Of a DNA stretch of 21,443 nt, positions 15,254 to 21,443 are shown piece after piece. Origin of the DNA: CAVPCY01 sp963702525 (GTDB lineage Bacteria > Actinomycetota > Coriobacteriia > Anaerosomatales > PHET01). The notes under the pieces are model-generated. The model saw only the letters and a program-made list of their open reading frames with translations, was not told the origin of the DNA and did not search any database. The translations under genes and the position numbers were made by a program. Where the stretch lies: positions 1 through 21,443 of the forward strand of contig CAVPCY010000019.1 of assembly GCA_963702525.1 (NCBI GenBank), given 5' to 3'. Every line of letters starts with the position of its first letter. Within the stretch, counting starts at the first letter, position 1.

Positions 15254-15610
15254 CTAGTTCGGCATCCGCCGTTCGATAAGCGCTCGCACGGTGCGCGCTT
15301 GGCATCGTCTGGCTTCGCTCGCCATCAGCTCGCCATCTGCCTGCAGCGAGTCCGCCTGGATCTCCAGCGCTTCGGCGACCAGTTCGAGAACGCGGTCGTC
15401 TTGGTTGCTCAACTCGAGCAGGGCCCCAAGGCTCTCCGGAGAGAGGCGGTGGGCCGTCTCAGGGTCGATGTCCAGCGCGAGCCCAAGCGCTTGTTCGGCC
15501 AGTTCGTAGGGCTGCTCACTGCCGCCGGTGCGCTCCAGCTCGAGCGCCCGGCGAATGAGCGCTCCCATCTGCTCGATCAGTCGCAAGATGTAGTCGGACT
15601 GGTACAGCAT
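15254..15610 (-). CDS. Small helical protein, DUF6483-like
   Basis: A 118-residue soluble, probably all-helical protein beginning MLYQSDYILRLIEQMGALI, followed by a repeat-like segment with many Leu and Glu residues (ELAEQALGLALDID, LELVAEALEIQADSL). It resembles DUF6483-type proteins, whose role is unknown; this assignment is from memory of the family pattern. The ATG at 15610 is preferred to a longer reading to 15841, because the extra part overlaps the SDR gene out of frame. The start lies 4 nt after the SDR stop, with GAGGG inside the end of that gene, so the two should be co-translated. Confidence 0.78.
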   Translation of the reverse strand: MLYQSDYILRLIEQMGALIRRALELERTGGSEQPYELAEQALGLALDIDPETAHRLSPESLGALLELSNQDDRVLELVAEALEIQADSLQADGELMASEARRCQARTVRALIERRMPN

Positions 15611-15614
15611 GACC

Positions 15615-17159
15615 CTAGCCCTCGCGGCGGGATTCGCGTGCGCGCTGTGCGACGTCGCGCTCCCATTGTCCGGGCAGAGGACAAGTGGCGGGCCCCTCGA
15701 CCAGCGCTCGGCACTCTCGGCGGATACCGGTGAGAGTGCCGTTGAACACGAAGTGGTGGAAGGGCAGCACAGAGTACCAGTACGCCCTGCCGAGAAGCCC
15801 CTTTGGGTGGAAGATCGCCGTCTGCCGGACTGTCGTCCCATCGGCGCCCGACACCAGCTCGTACTGCAGCCACCCCTCGCCCGGCATCCTCATCTCCGCG
15901 CGGAGTCTCAGCAGGCTCGGCGCTTCCACGCGCTCCACGCGCCACCACTCAAGGTGATCGCCCTCGATGAGCGCGTACTGGTCGCGGCGACCTCGACGGT
16001 GGCCGGGGCCGCCCAGAAGGATGTCGAGAAACCCCCTGATGTCCCACAGCGTGTCGAAGGCGTACCAGCCGTTCTCCCCACCGATGCATGCGATCGGGTC
16101 GAAGGCGGCCTCCGGGGGGCAGTCGGCAACGATCACCCGCGAATCGACGTATCGGCCCTCCCGTGCCAGGTGCACGGGCACCGGCATCCCCTCCAGCTCG
16201 TCGGACCACTTCGTCGTCGTGAACGCCTCGTCCTCGTCTGCGAAGGCCTGCGCGATCGCCTCTGTGGCCCCTATCGGCTCGATGCCGGGGAAATCGCGCC
16301 GCGCGTCGTCGTTGGTCACGACGGTCGGATGCTTGAGGGACTCGGCCAGCTGGCGTCCCACGGTTGCCTCTTTCGGCGTGAACAGGTACAGCCACCAGCC
16401 GGAGAGTCGCGGCGTAAGGAAGGGAACTGGAATGACCAAGCGGCGCAGCCCACGCGAGCGCGCGAACAGCCTCAGCAGGTCGCCGTATGTCACCACCTCG
16501 GCGCCACCGATCTCGTATACCCGGTGCCGGGGTCCATCCGCGTCAGGCAACGAGACAGACGCCACGCTATAGGCGGCCACGTCCCGCATCGAGATCGGTT
16601 GCGCGCCCATCCGCACCCACGCAGGCGTGGTCATCACCGGCAGCTTCTCGGTGAGGTTGCGAATCATCTCGAAGCTGGTCGAGCCACTCCCGATCACAAC
16701 GGATGCGCGCAGCTCGACGACGTCGACACCGCTCGAAGCGAGCACCCGACCAACCTCGTGTCTGCTCGCGAGATGCTCGGAGAGCGCTCCGACGTCTTGG
16801 CCGAGGCCACCCAGAAAGACGATGCGCTTCACCGAAGCGTCCCGTGCCGCCTGCGCGAAAACCGACGCGGCAGCCCGGTCGTGTTCTGCGTAGTCTGAAC
16901 CAGACCCCAACGTGTGCACGAGGTAGAAGGCCGTGTGCACCCCTTCGAGGGATCCGGCTACGGCGACAGGGTCGAACGCGTCTGCCGCGACCACGTCGTC
17001 AGCGTCGCGCCTCACCGCCGGCGAGAGCCGCTGTGGCGAACGCGCCGCAACGCGTACCGGATAGCCCGCCTCCTTCAGGGGGCCCACCAGGTGCGCGCCG
17101 ATGTAGCCTGTCGCGCCGGTGACGAGCACCAACCTCTCGGACTCTCGGTCGGTAGACAT
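15615..17159 (-). CDS. SDR-family NAD(P)-binding protein with C-terminal DUF2867 domain
   Basis: The 514-residue product joins two domains. Residues 1-310 are an atypical NAD(P)-binding Rossmann domain with LVTGATGYIGAHLV near the N-terminus, as in NmrA-like and complex-I-assembly-like SDRs. It lacks an obvious YxxxK catalytic pair, having only ASRHEVGRVL in that area. Residues about 325-490 form a DUF2867 domain: GGENGWYAFDTLW, LLGGPGHRRGRRD, EWWRVERVEAPSLLRLRAEM and GRAYWYSVLPFHHFVF. Such fusions are widespread, but their reaction is unknown; binding of a lipid or other hydrophobic ligand is a reasonable guess for the second half. The ATG at 17159 has a GAGAGAGGGG ribosome site that can pair with an upstream repeat. 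Confidence 0.9.
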   Translation of the reverse strand: MSTDRESERLVLVTGATGYIGAHLVGPLKEAGYPVRVAARSPQRLSPAVRRDADDVVAADAFDPVAVAGSLEGVHTAFYLVHTLGSGSDYAEHDRAAASVFAQAARDASVKRIVFLGGLGQDVGALSEHLASRHEVGRVLASSGVDVVELRASVVIGSGSTSFEMIRNLTEKLPVMTTPAWVRMGAQPISMRDVAAYSVASVSLPDADGPRHRVYEIGGAEVVTYGDLLRLFARSRGLRRLVIPVPFLTPRLSGWWLYLFTPKEATVGRQLAESLKHPTVVTNDDARRDFPGIEPIGATEAIAQAFADEDEAFTTTKWSDELEGMPVPVHLAREGRYVDSRVIVADCPPEAAFDPIACIGGENGWYAFDTLWDIRGFLDILLGGPGHRRGRRDQYALIEGDHLEWWRVERVEAPSLLRLRAEMRMPGEGWLQYELVSGADGTTVRQTAIFHPKGLLGRAYWYSVLPFHHFVFNGTLTGIRRECRALVEGPATCPLPGQWERDVAQRARESRREG

Positions 17160-17163
17160 GCCC

Positions 17164-17188
17164 CTCTCTCTCCCTTGTCTGGAGAGAG
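17164..17188 (-). promoter_or_regulatory. Hairpin that can cover the SDR ribosome site
   Basis: In the sense strand CTCTCTCC can pair with GGAGAGAG, 8 bp with a short loop. The second arm is part of the purine-rich ribosome site just before the ATG at 17159. Translation might therefore depend on opening this stem. Confidence 0.35.
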
Positions 17189-17221
17189 CGTACCCGAGTG
17201 CGCTAGTAGCGGAGCACGCGG

Positions 17222-18334
17222 CTACCCTTCAGCCATCGGCTCCGCCGCAAGCCCCTCGGTGCCAAGCGTCTCCCGCAGCCGATCGTAGCGACGTCTCTCG
17301 ACCCGCTCGATGCTCGGGGTCCCGCTGGTCGCGGCGTAGAAGATGCCGTCGTAGCTCGCGTCCGAGTCCCCCACGAGATTCGAGCTGTGCGCGGACTTGG
17401 CCAGTGCGGAGAGCATCGCGGCTGGGTCCTTGAGCAGAAGCATACCCTCGGCATCCGCCTTCTCGTAGCTTGTGCGGTGCAATGCCCGCCCCCACAGCGT
17501 GACGATCCACGCAGCGGTGATCACGCAGACGTAGGTGATCGCGACCACAGCCGCCACGAACACGACCACGGCTATCGCGCCGCCGCACCCCTCGGTGTCG
17601 CCGAGCCCGTCCAAACAACCCTCACTGCACCCCGGGTCGCCGCATCCCGGGTCGCCGCATCCGCTTCGAGTCGTCTCGCCGAGCAAGGCGCCCCCAAGCC
17701 TGCGCGACTCACGGATCGCCTTCAGTGGCCCCATCAACGCGGCCAGCGCCGTCCCGAACATGATGTCGCCCGCCACGATGCGCGCGGTAAGCGTGGCCAC
17801 GATCGCCCGCTGCTCCTCGGCACTCAGGGCGCTGAGGAACCCGGGAGTGACGCCGATCAGCGGTTGCTTGCGCGTCGTCCCCAGCGCAAGGGCATTGACG
17901 CTGTCACCGGGCGCCTCGAGCACCATGAGCCGCGGCGGAGAGGCGAGCCCGGCGGCGAGTGCGATGTCCTCGATGCCGGAGACAAGCTCGGGCGCCTCAC
18001 CATCGACCAGATCGCGACCCGCGAACCGACTCCGAACCCAGTGCTCGGCATTGGCGAGTTGCACCGCCGAAACCAGGGCGCCCAGCGCCAGCAGCACGCC
18101 CAGAGCCACCCCGAACACCGCCGCCAGCGTCCAGAACCACGCGGCCTTGTCCTGGGCGAACATGATCGAGAGAAGCGACCCCGGAACGGCGACAAGCGCC
18201 AGATCGAGCAACAGCGCTGAACCGACGATGAACAGCACCACGAACACGGCGAGCTTCACGCGGTTCTGGTCGACGCGCACCCACAATGGGGAGGAGACCA
18301 GGCTCGTGCGACCTGGATCATTCGTGCCGGCCAA
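17222..18334 (-). CDS. M48 (HtpX/Ste24)-like membrane protein lacking the zinc protease motif
   Basis: A 370-residue membrane protein with two N-terminal helices (about 28-50 and 66-91) and one or two at about 252-280. The middle resembles M48 peptidases: PRLMVLEAPGDSVNALALG, then LIGVTPGFLSALSAEEQRAIVA and the trailing GDI. Where family members have HExxH, this protein reads TLTAR (181-185), so both zinc histidines and the catalytic glutamate are gone. The later region YEKADAEG still has an acidic residue where the third ligand would be. A Cys/Gly-rich insert (about 225-250, with CGDPG twice) precedes the last membrane segment. It is probably not a protease; it may be a scaffold or metal-binding protein. 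Translation likely starts with TTG at 18334 after GGGGG. It precedes the SDR gene by 62 nt. Confidence 0.8.
   Translation of the reverse strand: MAGTNDPGRTSLVSSPLWVRVDQNRVKLAVFVVLFIVGSALLLDLALVAVPGSLLSIMFAQDKAAWFWTLAAVFGVALGVLLALGALVSAVQLANAEHWVRSRFAGRDLVDGEAPELVSGIEDIALAAGLASPPRLMVLEAPGDSVNALALGTTRKQPLIGVTPGFLSALSAEEQRAIVATLTARIVAGDIMFGTALAALMGPLKAIRESRRLGGALLGETTRSGCGDPGCGDPGCSEGCLDGLGDTEGCGGAIAVVVFVAAVVAITYVCVITAAWIVTLWGRALHRTSYEKADAEGMLLLKDPAAMLSALAKSAHSSNLVGDSDASYDGIFYAATSGTPSIERVERRRYDRLRETLGTEGLAAEPMAEG
17631..17660 (-). repeat. Two direct copies of a 15-bp unit in the M48-like gene
   Basis: CCCGGGTCGCCGCAT occurs twice in tandem on the plus strand. In the minus-strand gene it encodes a five-residue repeat, CGDPG, inside the Cys-rich insert. 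Copy number may vary between strains. Confidence 0.85.
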
Positions 18335-18388
18335 TGCACTGCCCCCGCCTGTGTGGTGTCCTGATGCCTGCCAGCGTCAGTATACGAA

Positions 18389-18416
18389 GAGGGCGCCCCC
18401 TCGCGGGAGCGCCCTC
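18389..18416 (-). terminator. Terminator hairpin after the second cold-shock gene
   Basis: A 12-bp stem closed by a GCGA (GNRA) loop, about 30 nt after the csp stop. One U-G wobble pairs only in minus-strand RNA. A short TTCG follows, without a proper U-tract. It separates csp from the M48-like gene. Confidence 0.65.
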
Positions 18417-18446
18417 GTTCAGGCCAAACGTCGTGCGGTTCGCAGC

Positions 18447-18650
18447 CTAGAGCTTGCGGACGTTGCTCGCCTGGTCCTTGCCGTTGCGGCCGGTCGTGAT
18501 GTCGAACTCGACAGCCTGACCCTCGTCCAGCGTCTTGAAGCCGTCACCCTGGATCTCGCTGAAGTGGACGAACAGATCGTCGCCACCCTCCTGCTCGATG
18601 AAGCCGTAGCCCTTGTCAGGGTTGAACCACTTGACGGTACCGGTAGCCAT
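18447..18650 (-). CDS. csp: Cold-shock domain protein (copy 2)
   Basis: A 67-residue cold-shock protein, paralog of the copy at 12775..12978 and identical in length. It has GTVKWFNPDKG, RNP1 KGYGFI and RNP2 DLFVHFSEI, with differences mainly after RNP1 (EQEGGDD) and at the C-terminus. The frame is open farther upstream to 18998, but homology, the leader hairpin and the ribosome region fix the ATG at 18650. The leader is shorter than that of copy 1 and the promoter weaker, so the two genes may respond differently. It has its own terminator. Confidence 0.97.
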   Translation of the reverse strand: MATGTVKWFNPDKGYGFIEQEGGDDLFVHFSEIQGDGFKTLDEGQAVEFDITTGRNGKDQASNVRKL

Positions 18651-18660
18651 GCAAACCCTA

Positions 18661-18679
18661 CTTTCCGCCCTCACGGGGC
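18661..18679 (-). promoter_or_regulatory. Leader hairpin plus GGAAAG before csp copy 2
   Basis: Sense strand GCCC, a 5-nt CGUGA loop, GGGC, then GGAAAG, 10 nt before the ATG. It matches the element before copy 1 in stem, position and GGAAAG box, while the loop differs. Confidence 0.5.
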
Positions 18680-18709
18680 AAAACAAAGCGGCGCGCGTCC
18701 CGCGTCGGA

Positions 18710-18739
18710 TTGCTACGCGTACGCCACGCCGCAAACCAA
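18710..18739 (-). promoter_or_regulatory. Possible promoter of csp copy 2
   Basis: TTGGTT (18734-18739), an 18-nt spacer, TAGCAA (18710-18715) on the minus strand. It would give a leader of about 50 nt. The match is modest. The rest of the 191-nt gap up to 18841 shows no gene. Confidence 0.3.
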
Positions 18740-18841
18740 GGAGCCGCCTTCGACTCCTGCGCCATTTTGAGCGAATCCCACGCCAATGTCGAGAGCGCCG
18801 AGGGCGCTGATTCGGCGTACGCAGCCGTTGGCCAAGCCGCG

Positions 18842-19174
18842 TTACCGCGTGACGATCAGGACTGTTGCGACCGCCACTCCGACGGCTCCCACGATGCTCG
18901 CGATGATCTTCGCGCGGCGGGTGAAGAGCGGCGATCGCCACAGCAGCCAGTACGCCAGCGGAAAGAACAGCAAGTACGCGAGTATGACCCCAAGCCACAC
19001 GACCGGAAGGTCGTTCTCCTGCGAGATACCGGAGTTCAGATCGGGTTCGAACTCGTCGACCTTGTGCAGGTCGAAGCCCTTCTCGCCGAGGATTCCCTTC
19101 GGCTGGTTGGGCGGCAGCTCGGCGAGCTCGCCCTTCTCGAGCGCGGCCTCGAGATCCCGGTCGGAAGTCGCCAT
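18842..19174 (-). CDS. Two-TM membrane protein of unknown function, last gene of the ruvCAB unit
   Basis: I do not recognise this 110-residue protein. Its N-terminal 55 residues are soluble and charged (DLEAALEKGELAELPPNQ, then FDLHKVDEFEPDL), followed by two membrane helices at about 57-79 (LPVVWLGVILAYLLFFPLAY) and 88-109. A basic loop SPLFTRRAK joins them, so both ends probably face the same side. The ATG directly abuts the ruvB stop (TAGATG, no gap), so it should be translated along with ruvB and fall under the same LexA-type control. No strong ribosome site of its own is seen, which fits coupling. Confidence 0.8.
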   Translation of the reverse strand: MATSDRDLEAALEKGELAELPPNQPKGILGEKGFDLHKVDEFEPDLNSGISQENDLPVVWLGVILAYLLFFPLAYWLLWRSPLFTRRAKIIASIVGAVGVAVATVLIVTR

Positions 19175-20243
19175 CTAGAACAGCCCGTCTTGCTCAGGCG
19201 CAGCTGAGGGCGGCTGAAGACCGAGATGCTCGTAGGCCGCAACGGTGGCCTGCCGCCCCTTGGGCGTGCGGACCAGCAGCCCAAGCTGAAGCAGATACGG
19301 CTCGTACACGTCCTCGAGCGTGTCCGCCTCTTCACCGGTCGCACTGGCCAGCGTGTTGAGTCCCACCGGTCGCCCGCGAAACACTTGGGCCAGCGTCCTA
19401 AGTATCTTCATGTCCATCGCGTCAAGGCCCAAATGGTCCACCTCGAAGAACGCGAGTGCTTCGGCCGCGATGTCTTCGTCGACCGACCCCGCGTGCCGCA
19501 CCTGCGCGTAGTCTCGGACACGCTTGAGCAGGCGGTTGGCCAGTCTGGGGGTGCCTCGGCTGCGGCGGGCTACCTCGTCGGCACCTTCGGCGTCGATCGC
19601 CACGTCCAGGATGCCGGCGCTGCGGTGCACGATGCTTGCGAGCTCCTCGGCCGAGTAGTAGTCGAGCCGAAACGCCATACCGAACCGGTCGCGCAACGGT
19701 CCGGTGAGCAGGCCGGTACGCGTGGTCGCCCCCACGAGCGTGAATCGCGGCAGTTCGAGCCGGATCGAGCGAGCCGCCGGCCCCTTGCCGATCACGATAT
19801 CGAGCGTGAAGTCCTCCATCGCCGGATAGGCACCTCTTCGACAGCCCGGTTGAGACGGTGGATCTCGTCGATGAAGAGCAGGTCACGCTCTTCGAGATTG
19901 GTCAGTATGGCAGCCAGGTCGCCCGCACGCTCGATCGCCGGCCCGCTGGTGATCTTGATCTTCACGCCGAGCTCGTTGGCTATCACACTCGCCAGCGTGG
20001 TCTTTCCGAGCCCGGGAGGGCCGGACAGCAGCACGTGGTCGAGGGCCTCGTCACGCCCTCGGGCAGCTTCGATCAACACCGACAGGTTGTCCTTGATCCG
20101 CTGCTGTCCGAGGTATCGTCCAGTCGCCGAGGACGCAGCGACCGGTCGATCTCGAGGTCGTCGTCGGTGTGGTGTGCCGAGACGAGCCGCTCGGCTTCCG
20201 CGCCGGTTCCGCCCTGGTCGTCGGCTTGCCACACGGTGCCCAT
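19175..20243 (-). CDS. ruvB: Holliday junction branch migration ATPase RuvB (two apparent frameshifts)
   Basis: Hexameric AAA+ motor that, with RuvA, drives branch migration of Holliday junctions. After restoring two single-base losses the protein has 356 residues, normal for the family. It has the leader SLRPRRLDDYLGQQ (35-48), Walker A SGPPGLGKT (74-82), Walker B FIDEIHRL (about 124-131), sensor segment LVGATTRTGLL, the arginine finger in PLRDRFG, and the C-terminal winged helix ending EQDGLF. The ATG at 20243 follows the ruvA stop by 3 nt. Breaks fall near residues 43 and 139, both in highly conserved segments that continue without loss in the next frame. Confidence 0.93.
19828..19832 (-). 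other. Apparent frameshift in ruvB (second)
   Basis: Sense GTGCCTATCC should read GTGCTCTATCC or similar: one missing base between VEEV and LYPAMEDFTLDI, an invariant RuvB stretch. Confidence 0.75.
20114..20117 (-). other. Apparent frameshift in ruvB (first)
   Basis: Sense GACGATACC should read GACGATTACC: one missing T turns RRLDDYLGQQRIKDNL into an out-of-frame reading. The flanks are classic RuvB. Confidence 0.75.
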
Positions 20244-20246
20244 CGG

Positions 20247-20837
20247 CTAAGCACCTCCGCCGAGTCGCTTGAGCGCGTACCTGAGCACGGCCTGGGTGTC
20301 GGAGACAACAGGTGCGTCCTTCATCGCCGATGCGACCTCGGCGGCCGAGAAGCCCATGCCGAGCAGGGCATCTCTCGCCTGGACAGCTGCAGTGCCGGTG
20401 GTCGCGGGTCCGCGACCGGAAGGCGAACCGCCCTCGGCACCGAGCTTGTCGGCAAGGTCGACGATGACCCGCTGCGCCGTCTTCTTGCCCACCCCGGGAA
20501 CGCTCGAGATCAGGGCAACGTCCTCGGTGGCGACCGCTTGGGCGAGCGCGTCCGCGGACAGCGACGAGAGGACGGCGAGCGCGACCTTCGGACCCACGCC
20601 CGACACGCCCAGTAGCAGCTCGAAGGCTTCCTTCTCGGCGAGGTTCTCGAAGCCGAACAGAGACAGATCGTCTTCTCGGACGTGGAGGTGCGTATGCAGA
20701 GTCACCTCGTCCCCCTCGGCCGGCAGGGCCGCCAGCGAAGAAGTCGACATGCTGAGCCGGTAGCCGACGCCGTTGACGTCGAGCAGGGCATGGGTCGCGC
20801 CTTTGGATGCAAGAACGCCGGTCAGAAACGCGATCAT
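20247..20837 (-). CDS. ruvA: Holliday junction DNA-binding protein RuvA
   Basis: Tetrameric protein that binds the four-way junction and loads RuvB. The 196-residue product is intact: N-terminal OB fold starting MIAFLTGVLA with LDVNGVGYRL, then two helix-hairpin-helix motifs, LLGVSGVGPKVALAVLS (about 77-93) and ISSVPGVGKKTAQRVI (about 110-125), a flexible Gly/Pro/Thr linker, and domain III (ARDALLGMGFSAAEVASAM), which contacts RuvB. The ATG overlaps the ruvC stop (ATGA) and the stop lies 3 nt before ruvB, so the three genes are tightly coupled. Confidence 0.97.
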   Translation of the reverse strand: MIAFLTGVLASKGATHALLDVNGVGYRLSMSTSSLAALPAEGDEVTLHTHLHVREDDLSLFGFENLAEKEAFELLLGVSGVGPKVALAVLSSLSADALAQAVATEDVALISSVPGVGKKTAQRVIVDLADKLGAEGGSPSGRGPATTGTAAVQARDALLGMGFSAAEVASAMKDAPVVSDTQAVLRYALKRLGGGA

Positions 20838-21327
20838 GCGCTCGACTCCTCAAGCATCCTGTGAGTGCACAGCGTGGCGTGCGTAATGGCGACCGCGAGC
20901 GCGTCGGCCGCATGATCCGGCGCCGGGTCGTGGTCGAGACCAAGGATGGTGCGCACCATGTAGGCGACCTGACGTTTGTCCGCCGTACCCGAGCCGACCA
21001 CCACGCTCTTCACCTGCACGGGCGAGTACTCGCCCAAGGCGAGTCTCGCATCGGCAGTGGCCAGCAGGGCGACTCCGCGCGCCTGACCGGTAGCGAACGC
21101 GCTCTTCGCATTCGCCCCGAAGTAGATGTTTCGACCCCGCACTCCGAAGGAGCGTAGCGGGCGATCACGTCGCAGATCTCACCGTGGATACTCGCCAGCC
21201 TTGCCGCGACCGGATCGCTCGCGAGTGTCGTGATGCACCCGTACGCGACCGCTCGGCAGCGGGGCCCATCGCGCTCGACGATCCCCACCCGGTGTTTGCG
21301 AGCCGGATCGATCCCCAGGATGATCAC
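20834..21327 (-). CDS. ruvC: Holliday junction resolvase RuvC (one apparent frameshift)
   Basis: Endonuclease that cuts Holliday junctions held by RuvAB. Restoring one base gives 164 residues. Catalytic residues are D7 (LGIDPA), E66 (CGVE) and the H139/D142 pair in PDHAADALAVAITH, the His/Asp form known from Thermus RuvC rather than the Asp/Asp form of E. coli. The ATGQARGVAL helix and VVVGSGTADKRQV are also typical. The GTG at 21327 is chosen because AGGGGG lies 5 nt upstream and the family starts with IILGID; a GTG at 21345 is less likely. An SOS box and a good promoter precede it. Confidence 0.93.
21129..21131 (-). other. Apparent frameshift in ruvC (homopolymer)
   Basis: Sense GTCGAAACATC has three A where four are needed to read VE-N-IYFGANAKSA. 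A single-base loss in an A run, exactly at the catalytic E66. Confidence 0.75.
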
Positions 21328-21349
21328 GCGGCCCCCTCGCTGCACGAAT

Positions 21350-21363
21350 CGAACATATGTTCA
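21350..21363 (-). promoter_or_regulatory. LexA-binding SOS box before ruvC
   Basis: CGAACATATGTTCA contains the perfect palindrome GAACATATGTTC, the Gram-positive/actinobacterial SOS box (CGAACrnryGTTCG), 13 of 14 matching its ideal form. It directly follows the -10 and lies 23 nt before the ruvC GTG, an ideal place to block initiation until DNA damage inactivates LexA. Confidence 0.88.
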
Positions 21364-21391
21364 GTGTACGCGACAGCACCGACACGCGCAA
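21363..21391 (-). promoter_or_regulatory. Promoter of the ruvCAB operon
   Basis: TTGCGC (21386-21391), a 17-nt spacer and TACACT (21363-21368) on the minus strand. The SOS box overlaps the last base of the -10. The remaining bases to the window edge show only a small GCCAC/GTGGC hairpin at 21424-21436 and no gene. Confidence 0.6.
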
Positions 21392-21443
21392 AGCGGCGCA
21401 CGACAGAGCTGCGCGAGGAACCAGCCACCCCGTGGCCAAGATA

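Noticed and set aside
15609..16898. Plus-strand ORF of 429 codons antisense to the SDR gene
   Set aside because: The minus-strand gene has clear Rossmann and DUF2867 motifs; the plus reading is His/Arg/Pro-rich noise.
17535..18770. Plus-strand ORF of 411 codons
   Set aside because: It is antisense to the M48-like gene and csp copy 2, and is low-complexity Ser/Thr/Ala/Pro sequence.
18447..18998. 183-codon version of csp copy 2 with a long N-terminal extension
   Set aside because: The extension is Arg-rich, crosses the leader hairpin and the end of the next gene, and is absent from the family.
1..21443. tRNA genes, CRISPR repeats, insertion sequences or attachment sites
   Set aside because: No cloverleaf-like segment, repeat array, transposase or flanking repeat was seen; intergenic gaps are too short for most of these.

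Overview
This is a GC-rich chromosomal window from an actinobacterium. I infer an anaerobic, Coriobacteriia-like lineage. The grounds are high GC, a Gram-positive/actinobacterial type LexA box before ruvCAB, an ECF sigma/zinc anti-sigma pair, GTG and TTG starts, hairpin terminators without U-tracts, a superoxide reductase, and the oxygen-independent queuosine enzyme QueH. No tRNA, rRNA, CRISPR array, insertion sequence or phage gene was seen. No gap between genes exceeds about 200 bases.

Most genes lie on the minus strand, so the window reads biologically from right to left. At the right end an SOS-type promoter drives ruvC-ruvA-ruvB (Holliday junction processing) and an abutting two-TM protein of unknown function. 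Next come a cold-shock protein gene, a membrane protein that looks like an M48 peptidase without its zinc motif, an SDR/DUF2867 oxidoreductase with a small partner gene, a plus-strand superoxide reductase diverging from an isochorismatase-family hydrolase, a secreted single-pass membrane protein of unknown function, a second cold-shock gene with a long structured leader, and queH. Two plus-strand units interrupt this series: a PHP-family phosphoesterase gene, and an ECF sigma factor with its membrane anti-sigma factor. The left third holds queA, tgt, yajC, secD/secF, a giant recJ-like gene, and the start of rel (ppGpp synthetase/hydrolase).

The order ruvCAB - queA - tgt - yajC - secDF - recJ - rel is a familiar bacterial neighbourhood, here spread apart by accessory genes. 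Three enzymes of queuosine metabolism (Tgt, QueA, QueH) are encoded within about 5.4 kb. The left and right ends carry repair and stress genes (SOS-regulated RuvABC; RecJ fused to a helicase; Rel).

The most interesting protein is the about 1,203-residue product at 768..4376. It joins a complete RecJ exonuclease, a HIRAN DNA-end-binding domain and a RecQ-like helicase in one chain, which looks like a one-polypeptide DNA end-resection machine.

Caution: rel, the recJ fusion, ruvB and ruvC each contain single-base frameshifts (one, three, two and one), and secD probably has one more. Protein homology continues without loss across every break, and several breaks sit in homopolymers. They look like consensus errors in the sequence rather than gene decay. 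The single secD-secF reading frame may itself be a product of such an error.
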